The notes under the pieces: model-generated
What the model saw: the letters and a program-made list of their open reading frames with translations, nothing else
Told to the model about the DNA's origin: nothing
Databases searched by the model: none
Part shown: positions 1 to 7,429 of the stretch, piece after piece
Layout of the letters: each line of letters opens with the position of its first letter
How positions within the stretch are numbered: position 1 is the stretch's first letter
Assembly (NCBI GenBank): GCA_042408785.1
Contig: JBHOQU010000009.1
Span: 1-14,350 of the forward strand
DNA: 14,350 nt
Direction: 5' to 3'
Source of the DNA: JAUQQI01 sp042408785
GTDB taxonomy: Bacteria; Chloroflexota; Dehalococcoidia; JAUQQI01
Position numbers and translations under genes: made by a program

Positions 1-120
1 GACCAGGATGGTGCCGGTAGGGAGCTGCCGGGCGGGAACAGGAAGCTTGCCCGCCTTGAACCACCGCCAGGCGGTGAGGTAGCTGATCCCCTGTTTGCGC
101 GCCCAGTCGGAGAGCTTCAT
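1..120 (-). CDS. tnpA: IS607-family serine recombinase/transposase TnpA, N-terminal fragment
   Basis: Forty codons are visible on the minus strand before the window edge, beginning MKLSDWARKQGISYLTAWRW and continuing FKAGKLPVPARQLPTG. This is the MerR-like helix-turn-helix N-terminus typical of IS607 TnpA, which binds the element ends; the serine-recombinase catalytic domain would lie to the left, outside the window. The protein catalyses transposition through a serine-DNA intermediate, and a tnpB RNA-guided nuclease gene usually follows it. The ATG at 120 is chosen because it matches the usual family start. No clear Shine-Dalgarno precedes it, and a promoter sits only a few bases upstream, so translation may be nearly leaderless. 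It is transcribed away from the truncated transporter gene that it abuts. Family recognition is by sequence memory, and the catalytic part is unseen. Confidence 0.85.
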   Translation of the reverse strand, partial: MKLSDWARKQGISYLTAWRWFKAGKLPVPARQLPTGTILV

Positions 121-131
121 GGCCGAAATGG

Positions 132-160
132 ATGATAACAAAAACGGCAGCTGCTGTCGA
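132..160 (-). promoter_or_regulatory. Predicted promoter of IS607 tnpA
   Basis: Read on the minus strand, a -35 box TCGACA (155-160) and a -10 box TATCAT (132-137) are separated by exactly 17 bases; each differs from consensus by one base. The predicted transcript start falls only about 5-8 bases before the tnpA ATG, leaving almost no 5' leader. Confidence 0.5.
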
Positions 161-165
161 TCCTG

Positions 166-725
166 CGCCCGGGGAACCGCCCCGGTGATGGCAACGGTCG
201 GGGCGGTCCTGCTCTTCGGGGAGCGGCCGGGACCGGTATCCCTGGCCGGGGCCGGCCTCCTGGTGGTGGGCCTTCTGCTTGTGGCGGGGAATCCCCGCCT
301 CCTCTGGCAGCCGGCCGCTTTTCGGGGCGTGGCTTACGCCCTGACGGTGGGGTTCACCATCGGCGCCTACACCCTCTGGGACAAATACCTTGTCACGGAA
401 CTGGGACTTTCACCCCTGGTCCTCAACTGGGCGGTTACCTTCGGCTTCAGCCTGCTCCTTCTGCCCGCGGCCCTGGGCCGCTGGGAGCAGGTCGGCTTCA
501 CCTGGCGCAAGCGCCGGGCCGAAGCGGTCCTGATGGGCGTCTGCTTCCCCCTCTCCACGGCCCTGACGTTCGCGCCCGTAAGCTACATCCCCCCCGGCCC
601 GGGAGGTCAGCGTCCTCTTCGGGACGGTCATCGGCGCCCGCCTGCTTAAGGAGCCTCAGTTCGGACGACGCCTAGCGGGGGCGGCCTTAATCGTGGGCGG
701 GATCGTGGCCCTCACCGTGGGCTGA
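166..725 (+). pseudogene. EamA/DMT-family transporter remnant, truncated by IS607 and frameshifted
   Basis: The plus-strand reading shows the hydrophobic pattern of the EamA (drug/metabolite transporter) family: APVMATVGAVLLFGER at the end of the first repeat, then several membrane segments (for example LAGAGLLVVGLLLVAG and LVLNWAVTFGFSLLLLP). The first roughly three transmembrane helices and the start codon are missing, replaced by the IS607 end. At 589-595 a run of seven C shifts the frame. With one C fewer, the sequence continues PAREVSVLFGTVIGARLLKE to a TGA at 723-725, which is the conserved end of the family. Without the correction the frame stops at 649. The substrate is unknown; members export small metabolites or drugs. 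The truncation is clear. The C-run shift could be a true mutation or a sequencing slip. The left boundary is approximate. Confidence 0.8.
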
Positions 726-773
726 TTGACACAAAATTCGGCCACCTGCTAGAAAGTAGTGGGGACCGCCGTC

Positions 774-2018
774 ATGACCTCGTTGCCCGACCGCCTCGAA
801 CTGGAGCTGGTGGACATGGCCTTCCGGGGGGAGGCCGTGGGCCGTTTCGACGGCCGGGTTGTCTTCGCGGCCTACGGCATCCCCGGCGAGCGGGTGGAGG
901 TGGAGCTTTACAAGCGCCGCTCCCGCTTCGCCCGGGGGCGGGTCGTGGCCGTCCACAGCCCATCCCCCTTCCGGGTTGCCGCCCCCTGCCCCTATTTCGG
1001 CGAGTGCGGCGGCTGCCAGTGGCAGCACATCGACTACCCCAAGCAGCTCGAATTTAAGCAGAAGGTCGTGGCCGACCAGCTACGCCGCATCGGCCGCTTC
1101 GAGGACCCGCCGGTCCGCCCCGTCATCGGAATGCTCGACCCCTGGCACTACCGGAACCACGCCCGCTTCTCCGTGGACTACGACGGCCGGCTGGGCTTTA
1201 TGAGGCTGGAAAGCCACGACTTCCTCGGCATCGATTACTGCCGCATCATGCAGGAGCCCATCAACGACGTTCTGCGGCGGCTCCAGGGTCGGGTTCCCAA
1301 GCTCCATCAGGTCGTGGTGCGCTGCAGCCTGCGGACGGGCCAGATTTTGGTGGAACCGCGTCACCCGGCCGTGCCCTGGGACGACGCCTGGCGGGACGAC
1401 TACCTGGAAGAAGAGCTCTTAGGCCGCCGTTTCCGGGTTTCGCCCCCGTCTTTCTTTCAGGTTAACACCAAGCCGGAGCGACGGGACCTGGGCTGGCTGA
1501 TCAAGCCCGGGTGGGGCTACCCGGCCGTGGGCGACTATAGCATCGCCGACATCCTGGGCCTCCTTGTCATCAAGTATGTGGAGCCCACCGGCACCGAAAC
1601 GGTGGTCGACGCCTACAGCGGGGTTGGAACCCTGGGGGTCATCCTGGCGGACAAGGTTCGGCGGGTCATCGGCATCGAGGAGTCCCGCAGTGCCGTCCGG
1701 GACAGCCGCCACAACAGCCAGGGCATCCCCAACTTCGAGATGATCGAGGCCAAAACCGAGGCGGTCCTGCCAACGCTGGACATGCCCGTGGATGCGGTCA
1801 TCCTGGACCCGCCCCGGGTCGGCTGCGCCCCGGAGGTCATGACCGCCCTGCTCAAGCTTTCGCCGCCCAAGGTGGTCTACGTCTCCTGCGACCCGGCAAC
1901 CCTGGCCCGGGACCTGCGCATCCTCGTGGACGGGGGCTACCGGCTGGTGGAGGTACAGCCGCTGGACATGTTCCCTCAGACCTACCACATCGAGTCGGTT
2001 TCTTTCCTGGTTCGGTAA
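774..2018 (+). CDS. rlmD: 23S rRNA (uracil-5-)-methyltransferase, RlmD/RumA family
   Basis: Transfers a methyl group from S-adenosylmethionine to C5 of a uracil in 23S rRNA (RlmD/RlmCD-like; the exact site is not predictable). An N-terminal TRAM RNA-binding domain (about residues 1-60) is followed by four Fe-S cysteines at C72, C78, C81 and C156 (CPYFGECGGC, then DYC). The fold motif FFQVN is at 227-231, the SAM motif DAYSGVG begins at D279, DPPR at D345, and the nucleophile cysteine is C372 in YVSCDPATLARD; the C-terminus PQTYHIESV is typical. Between FFQVN and the SAM motif the chain is about 23 residues longer than in E. coli RlmD. I chose the ATG at 774 because a GGGGA lies 9 bases upstream; a GTG at 759 would add five residues. 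The next gene starts one base after the stop, suggesting co-transcription. Confidence 0.92.
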   Translation: MTSLPDRLELELVDMAFRGEAVGRFDGRVVFAAYGIPGERVEVELYKRRSRFARGRVVAVHSPSPFRVAAPCPYFGECGGCQWQHIDYPKQLEFKQKVVADQLRRIGRFEDPPVRPVIGMLDPWHYRNHARFSVDYDGRLGFMRLESHDFLGIDYCRIMQEPINDVLRRLQGRVPKLHQVVVRCSLRTGQILVEPRHPAVPWDDAWRDDYLEEELLGRRFRVSPPSFFQVNTKPERRDLGWLIKPGWGYPAVGDYSIADILGLLVIKYVEPTGTETVVDAYSGVGTLGVILADKVRRVIGIEESRSAVRDSRHNSQGIPNFEMIEAKTEAVLPTLDMPVDAVILDPPRVGCAPEVMTALLKLSPPKVVYVSCDPATLARDLRILVDGGYRLVEVQPLDMFPQTYHIESVSFLVR

Positions 2019-2019
2019 C

Positions 2020-4437
2020 TTGTTAAGGCGCATCATCGCCCGCCTTGCCCTCGGCCTCGGAGCCCTAATTGGGCTGCTGGCGGGGGCCCTGGCCCCCCTG
2101 GTTTCGGCGGCCGGGCCGGTCAGCCTCCGGGTTGAACCCCTCTTCGACGGCTACTACAAGCTCCGGGAGTGGACGGGCCTGGAGGTGGAGGTGGTTAACG
2201 AGGGGCAGGACCGGTTTGAGGGCGAGGTCGTGTACGAGTCGTTGGACCTGGGCCGCCGGGTGACGGAATTTTCGGTTCCGGTCCGGCTGGGGCCGGGCGA
2301 ACGGGGCCGCTACATCGTCCCGGTGATGATGACCGGTTTTGAACGGTCGGGGGTGGTCCGCCTGCGGTCGGGCGACCGGACCGTCGCCGAGGACCGGGTC
2401 ACCCTCTTCCCCCTGGACGCCAACGACTTCCTGGTGGGGGTGGCCGGCCGGGACCCCCTGCCCCTGCACTTCAAGTTCTCCCTCAGGCCCCAGGGCCAGA
2501 GCCGGACCTTCGTCGTCAGCCTGCGGCCCGACATCCTGCCGGACGCCTCCCACCTTCTGCGCTCCCTGGACGCCCTGATCCTCAACGACCTGCCGGCCCG
2601 CCGCCTCTCCCCGGCCCAGACCCAGGCCCTCACCGACTGGGTTCTTGGGGGCGGCCACCTGGTGGTGGGGGGCCTGCTTTCCGCCGAGGACCTGGAAGGC
2701 TTCGGGTTCCTGGTGCCCGTGCGGGTGCTCGGCCGCCAGACCGTATCGGGCCTCCCGAACCTGGAAAGGACCATCCAGGTCCCCATCAGGGCCTGGGAGC
2801 CCTTTGAGGTTACCGCCGTTGCCCCGGCGGCCGAGGCCCAGGTTCTGGTGGCCGAGGAGGGGCTGCCCCTCATCGTCCGCCGGCGCTTCGGGCAGGGAAC
2901 GGTCACCTTCATGGCCATGGACGGGTCGGCCGAACCCCTCAACGCCTGGTGGGGCCTCGGGCCCATGTGGCGGCTGGTGCTGACCGCCGAGCGGTCGCCC
3001 ACCGAGGAGTTTCAGAGCCGGGTCAAGCTCACCAACCTTGGAGCCATTTACAACGCCCTGGCCGAACAGGTCACGCCCTTCGACCTGCCTTCAGCCCAGG
3101 CGGTGGTCCTCTTCCTGGCGGCCTACGTGCTGGCGGTCGGACCTCTCAACTTCCTGGTCCTGCGCCGCCTGCGGCGCCCTGACTGGTTCTGGTTTACCAC
3201 CCCGGTTATCACCCTCCTGTTCGGCCTCGGGGTTTTCGGGCTGGGATTCAGCCCCCAGGCTCAGGGGGTTGCCCTCCGGGACGTAACCATCGTGCGCCAC
3301 CCCGAGGACCTTCGGGTCGGCTACGCCGACACCTACATCGCCGTCTTTTCCCCCGTTTACCGGGCGTACGACCTGGAGTTTCCGGCGTCGGTTTTTCCCA
3401 GCCCCCTCCTGCCCTTCTGGGAGTGGACCAACCCGCCCGACGCCCAGCCGGTAACGGTGGAAACGGACGGCCGGGTTCGGCGGCTCAAAAACCTGAGCGT
3501 CGACGCCTGGGGCCTTCGGGGCGTCCTGGCCGAGGGCCTCATCCGGTACGAGCGGGAGCCCCTTCAGGTGGAGGCTGTGGCCGAGCCGGAAGGGGTGCGC
3601 CTCCGGGTAGCCAATCCGGGTCCGGGCGCCGTTGACGGGGTGGTGGCCTGGCACTCGGCCGGGATTGAAACCCTCGGCCGGCTGGAGCCCGGGGAGGTGC
3701 GGGAGGCCTTTATCCGGGCGGGGCCGGTGGGCGGCCTGGAAGACCTGCGCCTCCAGCAGTTGCTGCTGGCCGGTCAGGACCTGCCCGAGCAGCTGCTTAA
3801 CGTCCGCCGCTTAGTCCTCTCCGCCCTCTTTGACGACGAGATCACCACGGGGGAGCCCTGGCGGGTGGGCGGGGTACGCCTCATCGCCTGGGAGGGCCGG
3901 TCCCCCGTGGCCGTCCAGGTATCGGACACCCCCAGCCGCCAGTCCTCCACCATCCTCAGGTTTATCCGGCTCCAGCCCACGACCAGACCCGGCCTGCGGG
4001 TGGTGGCCCCGGGGACCATGCGCCGCCAGCTCATCGACCGGGACGCCGTCTACCTGGGCCCATCAGCCTTCGGGTTCGCCGTGGGCGGGGGAAGCGTAAC
4101 CTGGCGCTACTACCTGCCGGCCGACTTCCCCGCCGGCCAGGCGGCCCGAATTGACCTGCTTTTCAACGCCCAGCCCCGGCGGCCCACCGACATCTGGCCC
4201 CGAATCCAGGCCTTCAATTTCCGCCAGGGCCGCTGGGTCGACCTGGGGGACATCGGCGAGAAGGTGCGGGCCGCCGCCGGGGCCGAGCCCCAGGCCTGGC
4301 CCCAGGTAACTCTCGCCCTGCCCGACCCGGCCGCCGACTTCATCGCCCCCGCCGGCTACCTGGACCTGAAGGTGGTGGCGCCGGCCGAGAACATCTTCGA
4401 GGTCCTAGTGCTGGAACCCCGGGTTTTCGCCGAGTAG
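2020..4437 (+). CDS. Large exported membrane protein of unknown function with a GATase-like domain
   Basis: I do not recognise a named function. The 805-residue product begins with a signal or anchor segment (about residues 5-30, ending PLVSAAG), followed by beta-rich sequence resembling an Ig-like/CARDB-type domain. Next comes a stretch like the glutamine-amidotransferase-type fold seen in membrane-anchored proteins (about 180-220, DALILNDLPARRLS and GGGHLVVGG), without an evident catalytic triad. Two transmembrane helices at about 361-383 and 389-410 frame the motif GPLNFLVLRRLRRPDWFW, and a roughly 390-residue C-terminal domain follows, probably outside the membrane. The TTG start at 2020 lies one base after the rlmD stop and has no good Shine-Dalgarno, so translational coupling is likely. 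Its last 33 bases overlap the 3' end of convergent uvrC. Codon use matches the neighbours, so it looks like a true chromosomal gene. Confidence 0.82.
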   Translation: MLRRIIARLALGLGALIGLLAGALAPLVSAAGPVSLRVEPLFDGYYKLREWTGLEVEVVNEGQDRFEGEVVYESLDLGRRVTEFSVPVRLGPGERGRYIVPVMMTGFERSGVVRLRSGDRTVAEDRVTLFPLDANDFLVGVAGRDPLPLHFKFSLRPQGQSRTFVVSLRPDILPDASHLLRSLDALILNDLPARRLSPAQTQALTDWVLGGGHLVVGGLLSAEDLEGFGFLVPVRVLGRQTVSGLPNLERTIQVPIRAWEPFEVTAVAPAAEAQVLVAEEGLPLIVRRRFGQGTVTFMAMDGSAEPLNAWWGLGPMWRLVLTAERSPTEEFQSRVKLTNLGAIYNALAEQVTPFDLPSAQAVVLFLAAYVLAVGPLNFLVLRRLRRPDWFWFTTPVITLLFGLGVFGLGFSPQAQGVALRDVTIVRHPEDLRVGYADTYIAVFSPVYRAYDLEFPASVFPSPLLPFWEWTNPPDAQPVTVETDGRVRRLKNLSVDAWGLRGVLAEGLIRYEREPLQVEAVAEPEGVRLRVANPGPGAVDGVVAWHSAGIETLGRLEPGEVREAFIRAGPVGGLEDLRLQQLLLAGQDLPEQLLNVRRLVLSALFDDEITTGEPWRVGGVRLIAWEGRSPVAVQVSDTPSRQSSTILRFIRLQPTTRPGLRVVAPGTMRRQLIDRDAVYLGPSAFGFAVGGGSVTWRYYLPADFPAGQAARIDLLFNAQPRRPTDIWPRIQAFNFRQGRWVDLGDIGEKVRAAAGAEPQAWPQVTLALPDPAADFIAPAGYLDLKVVAPAENIFEVLVLEPRVFAE

Positions 4438-6396
4438 CTCGGCCAGGCGGGTCTTAACCAGGGCCGCCAGCTTCTTCGTCATCCCGGGCACCGCCGCGAT
4501 CTCCTCTTCCGAGGCGCCCAGGATCGCCCGGGCCGAACCGAAGGTCTTAAGCAGGGCGAGCCGCCGCTTCGGGCCGATCCCCTTCACCTGCTCCAGGACC
4601 GACTGCATGCTCGCCTTCTGCCGAGCCTGCCGGTGGTAGCTCACGGCGAAGCGGTGGGCCTCGTCCCGAATCTGCTGGAGGAGCCGGAGGGCGAGCGAGG
4701 TCCGGGGCAGACTCAGGGGCTCCGGCGAGTCTGGCAGGTAGATGTCTTCGTTCTCCTTCGCAAGGCCGATGGCCGGAAGCCACTCGAAGCCCAGGTCCCG
4801 CAGAACCTCCAGGGCGGCGTTGAGCTGGCCCCGGCCCCCATCGATGACGATCAGGTCGGGCAGGACCGCCCATGGGTCCCGGAAGGCCCCGGGTTCATCC
4901 CCTGCCGACACCAGCTCCACCGGCTCGGGGCCGTCCAGCCGGAGGGCAGGGCCCCGGGCGCGGCGGAGGCGGCGGCCGAGCACCTCCCGGAGCATGGCGT
5001 AGTCGTCCTGACCGGCGACGGTCTTGATCTTAAACTTTCGGTAGTCCTGCCGCTTGGGAACCCCGTTCTCGAAGACCACCATGCTCCCGACGGGAGCGGC
5101 CCCCTGGATGGTGGAGATGTCGTAGCATTCCACCCGCCGGGGAACGGTGGGCAGGCCCAGGGCCTCCTGAAGCTCGAAGAGGGCCTGCTGGCGGGCATCC
5201 TGGGCCGCCAGCATCGTGCGCAGGCGGTGCTCCAGCCACTGGCGGGCGTTCTCAAGGCCCAGCTCAAGCTGCTGGCGCTCGACCTCGGTGACAGGCCGCC
5301 GGATGGCAACCGGCGCCCCCCGCCGCTCCGAAAGCGAGTCGGCCAGAAACTCTTCCGCCTCCACTTCCACGGGCACGATCACCTCGTCGGGCAGGTCGGT
5401 GGCCGACTCGTAGTACTCCCGGATGAACGCGGCCAGCAGCACCCCGGGCTCGACGGTGCCCGGGTCTTGCTTGCTGAATGTCTCCCAACGCAGGAGCATA
5501 CCCTGCCGGACGGGCAGGACCTGGACGCAGGACCACTCCCCCAGGGCGGCCGGGGCCAGCAAGTCATAGTTGGCCTTGACGTCCTGGACCACCCGCTTGC
5601 GCTCCAGCATCCCCCGGATGTCCCGGATCTGGTCCCGATACTCCCGGGCCCGCTCAAACTCCAGCCGCTCGGCCGCCTCCTCCATCCGGCGGGTGAGCTC
5701 CTCGAGGAGCTCCTCGTAGCGGCCCTGGAGAAAGCGGGCGAGGCGGTCCACCTCGGCCCGGTACTCTTCGGGGCTTACGGCGCGGATGCAGGGGCCGAGG
5801 CACCGGCCGATGTGGTAGTAAAGACAGGCCGACCTGTAAACCCTGGCGAGGTCCCGGGTGCAGGATGCCAGGCGGAAGTGGCGGCGGATTATCTGCATAA
5901 TCCGGCTGCTGCTGCCCGGATTGCTGTAGGGGCCGAAATAGACGTGGCCGGGTTCTTCGGACCGGTGACGCCGCACGATCTCGGGCCGCGGGTACGGGTC
6001 GTTGAGGTTGAGGTGGACGTAGGGGAAGTTTTTGTCGTCCCGGAAGCGAATGTTAAGCTCCGGTTTTTCGCTCTCGATGACGGCCCGCTCCAGGTTTCTG
6101 GCTTCGCTGAGGGTTTCGACCACGAAGTACTCAAAGTACCGGAGCTCGGACCGAAGGCGGCGGAGCCGCGGCTCCGGCAGGCTGCCCCGGAGCAGGTGGG
6201 TGGTGAGCCGGTCCCGGAGGTTTGCCGTCATCCCCACGTAGAGGGTGCGGTCCCGGGTCGGGCCGCAGAGGCGGTAAACCCCCGGCCGCTCGGGCACCTG
6301 CGCCAGCTGGGCCCGGATGTACTCAGGGTCGTCGGGTCGCACCTCCACGAGGCGGGAGGCGACGAAGGTTCGGAGCCCGGAAGGTAAAGTAGACAT
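4405..6396 (-). CDS. uvrC: Excinuclease ABC subunit C
   Basis: UvrC makes both incisions around bulky DNA lesions after UvrA/UvrB recognition. Domains in order: GIY-YIG nuclease (GVY 39-41, YVG 53-55), four cysteines C179, C191, C199, C203 with the same 12-8-4 spacing as the [4Fe-4S] ligands of E. coli UvrC, a UVR UvrB-binding helix pair (about 228-270), an RNase H-like 5' nuclease with D426 (CYDIS), D518 (VIDGG) and H581 (DEAHRFA), and tandem helix-hairpin-helix motifs (about 600-652). At 663 residues it is slightly longer than usual, partly from an N-terminal extension before PERPGVY and an insert at about 480-510. The ATG at 6396 has GAGG directly against it, so the start could lie a few codons downstream. 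The gene is complete, and its 3' end overlaps the convergent membrane-protein gene. Confidence 0.97.
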   Translation of the reverse strand: MSTLPSGLRTFVASRLVEVRPDDPEYIRAQLAQVPERPGVYRLCGPTRDRTLYVGMTANLRDRLTTHLLRGSLPEPRLRRLRSELRYFEYFVVETLSEARNLERAVIESEKPELNIRFRDDKNFPYVHLNLNDPYPRPEIVRRHRSEEPGHVYFGPYSNPGSSSRIMQIIRRHFRLASCTRDLARVYRSACLYYHIGRCLGPCIRAVSPEEYRAEVDRLARFLQGRYEELLEELTRRMEEAAERLEFERAREYRDQIRDIRGMLERKRVVQDVKANYDLLAPAALGEWSCVQVLPVRQGMLLRWETFSKQDPGTVEPGVLLAAFIREYYESATDLPDEVIVPVEVEAEEFLADSLSERRGAPVAIRRPVTEVERQQLELGLENARQWLEHRLRTMLAAQDARQQALFELQEALGLPTVPRRVECYDISTIQGAAPVGSMVVFENGVPKRQDYRKFKIKTVAGQDDYAMLREVLGRRLRRARGPALRLDGPEPVELVSAGDEPGAFRDPWAVLPDLIVIDGGRGQLNAALEVLRDLGFEWLPAIGLAKENEDIYLPDSPEPLSLPRTSLALRLLQQIRDEAHRFAVSYHRQARQKASMQSVLEQVKGIGPKRRLALLKTFGSARAILGASEEEIAAVPGMTKKLAALVKTRLAELLGENPGFQH

Positions 6397-6424
6397 CCTC
6401 GAAAACAGCCGTTCGCCGCTTTAA

Positions 6425-6430
6425 AGTATA
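6425..6430 (-). promoter_or_regulatory. Predicted -10 box of uvrC
   Basis: TATACT on the minus strand lies about 28 bases upstream of the uvrC ATG. The sequence 17 bases further upstream does not resemble TTGACA, so only the -10 element is convincing. Confidence 0.4.
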
Positions 6431-6627
6431 CCCCGCGCCCCGGGGGCACCGACTGCGGTCCCTGCCCATCGGCCAAGGTTCCGGCCGACCCGGGGTCAGG
6501 GGCCGACCGAGGCTTTTTAAGATGCTAGCCATGCGAACGCCGGCCTTTTGGGCGAGGCGCGGCCGTTTGGCCTACCTAGGTGAGGGTTGATTTAGCCGGG
6601 CAGGAAAATGGCCGGCACCCTACAACA

Positions 6628-6663
6628 GCGCATACACTATGCGCGGAGGAGAATATGCGCATA
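6628..6663 (+). promoter_or_regulatory. Palindromic operator sites over the antitoxin start
   Basis: Two perfect palindromes share the half-site TATGCGC. The first is GCGCATA-CAC-TATGCGC (6628-6644); the second is TATGCGCATA (6654-6663), which contains the antitoxin ATG (6655-6657). The ribosome site GGAGGA (6645-6650) lies between them. Ribbon-helix-helix antitoxins commonly autoregulate through repeated half-sites of this kind, so this is the likely operator of the operon. That role is inferred from position and symmetry. Confidence 0.6.
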
Positions 6664-6888
6664 ACGGTTCATCTGCCGGAGGATACGGCCCTTTCCCTGA
6701 AGGCGGCTGCCCGTTCGGAGCGGGTATCTTTAAGCCGGCTGGTGGCCGAGGCCGTCCGCTGGTACCTGCATGAGCGACGGCGCCTCGCCCTCGGCCGGGC
6801 CGTTCTGACCCGGGTCGGGGTCGCCCGGGTGGACCTGGCCGCCCTGGCGGAGTTGGAAAAGGGTCGTCATGATTACTACAGGTCTTGA
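6655..6888 (+). CDS. Ribbon-helix-helix antitoxin (VapB-like)
   Basis: This 77-residue protein begins MRITVHLPEDTALSLKAAAR, a beta strand plus first helix of the MetJ/Arc ribbon-helix-helix fold, and continues SLSRLVAEAVRWYLHERR as the second helix (about residues 25-42). The C-terminal tail (AELEKGRHDYYRS) is the type that wraps a PIN toxin partner. It should bind operator DNA as a dimer and neutralise the toxin encoded next to it. The ATG at 6655 follows GGAGGA by about 4 bases; an in-frame upstream GTG near 6580 would bypass this ribosome site and is not favoured. The toxin ATG lies inside this gene (20-base overlap), typical of translationally coupled toxin-antitoxin pairs. The exact VapB subfamily is not determined. 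Confidence 0.85.
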   Translation: MRITVHLPEDTALSLKAAARSERVSLSRLVAEAVRWYLHERRRLALGRAVLTRVGVARVDLAALAELEKGRHDYYRS

Positions 6889-7407
6889 TACTGGCTTTTT
6901 ATCCTGCTGCTGGCAGGCCATCCCGAATGCGTTGCCGTCTGGCAGGAGGTAACCGAAGGCCGCGCAAGGGCCCTGGTTTCTTGCCTGGTGCTGGCCGAGC
7001 TCCGGCGACTGGCCTTAAGGGGCCTTATTGAGACCTCAGACGCCGACCTGCTCAGTGAGGCTGTTGGGGCCGTTTGTCAGGTGACCTGGATTGACCGTCC
7101 GGAGGTCCTCCAGCGAGCCGCCCACCTGGCACATGGGGCCGGACGTCCCCTGGTCGATGCACTGATAGTAGCCGGACTCGAAAGCGAGGGTGCATCGGAA
7201 ATCTGGACCACCGACCGGGACCTCGTCCGGTGCGACCGTGAGGGCTTCCGAGTTCGGCTTGTTAAACCCCGGACGCCAACAGGCATTATCCGGCCGGGCC
7301 CGCAGTGCCGGCCGCTGTTGTCTGGGTCGGGTCCCCCGGGCTTGCACCAGGGCCATTGGGAGTCCAACCACCTCACAAAATTTGACAGGAAGGGGTCTGC
7401 CCTTTAG
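6869..7407 (+). pseudogene. PIN-domain toxin (VapC-like), frameshifted
   Basis: VapC-type PIN toxins are Mg-dependent RNases that cut tRNA or rRNA. The ATG at 6869 overlaps the antitoxin end and reads MITTGLDTGF, with the first acidic residue D7, then meets a stop at 6950-6952. From 6901 the next frame carries the rest of the domain: ILLLAGHPECVAVWQ, SCLVLAELRRL (the conserved Glu), RPLVDALIVAGL and IWTTDRDL (the later acidic residues). A single missing base in the T run 6896-6900 explains the split. The normal domain ends near 7270 (RVRLVKP); the further residues to the TAG at 7405 do not look like PIN sequence and run through the valS promoter. It could be a dead toxin, a sequencing slip, or a gene read by -1 frameshifting at CTTTTTA. 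Confidence 0.8.
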
Positions 7408-7410
7408 AAT
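7382..7410 (+). promoter_or_regulatory. Predicted promoter of the T-box/valS transcript
   Basis: A perfect -35 box TTGACA (7382-7387) and a -10 box TAGAAT (7405-7410) are separated by 17 bases. Transcription should start near 7417, giving a leader of about 300 bases, the size expected for a T-box. The TAG stop of the upstream toxin frame is part of the -10 box. Confidence 0.8.
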
Positions 7411-7429
7411 TCAAAATCGAAAATCGCCA

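Larger units (their letters stand above)
1..165 (-). mobile_element. Right-hand end of an IS607-family insertion sequence (partial)
   Basis: The tnpA start and its promoter lie here, and the element continues leftward out of the window, where tnpB would be expected. IS607 elements have no terminal inverted repeats and make no target duplication, so the exact end cannot be read. I place it between the promoter -35 box (155-160) and the start of recognisable transporter coding sequence (about 166-175). Confidence 0.6.

Noticed and set aside
95..165. Apparent start of the transporter frame at ATG 95
   Set aside because: This stretch is antisense to the IS607 recombinase and its promoter, so it is not an original transporter N-terminus.
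4633..6387. 584-codon open frame on the plus strand opposite uvrC
   Set aside because: It is the antisense shadow of a complete uvrC; the product has no family motifs and the length is a by-product of high GC content.
6481..6512. Direct repeat of GGCCGACC upstream of uvrC
   Set aside because: The 8-base GC-only repeat is likely by chance in such GC-rich DNA and does not align with a promoter.
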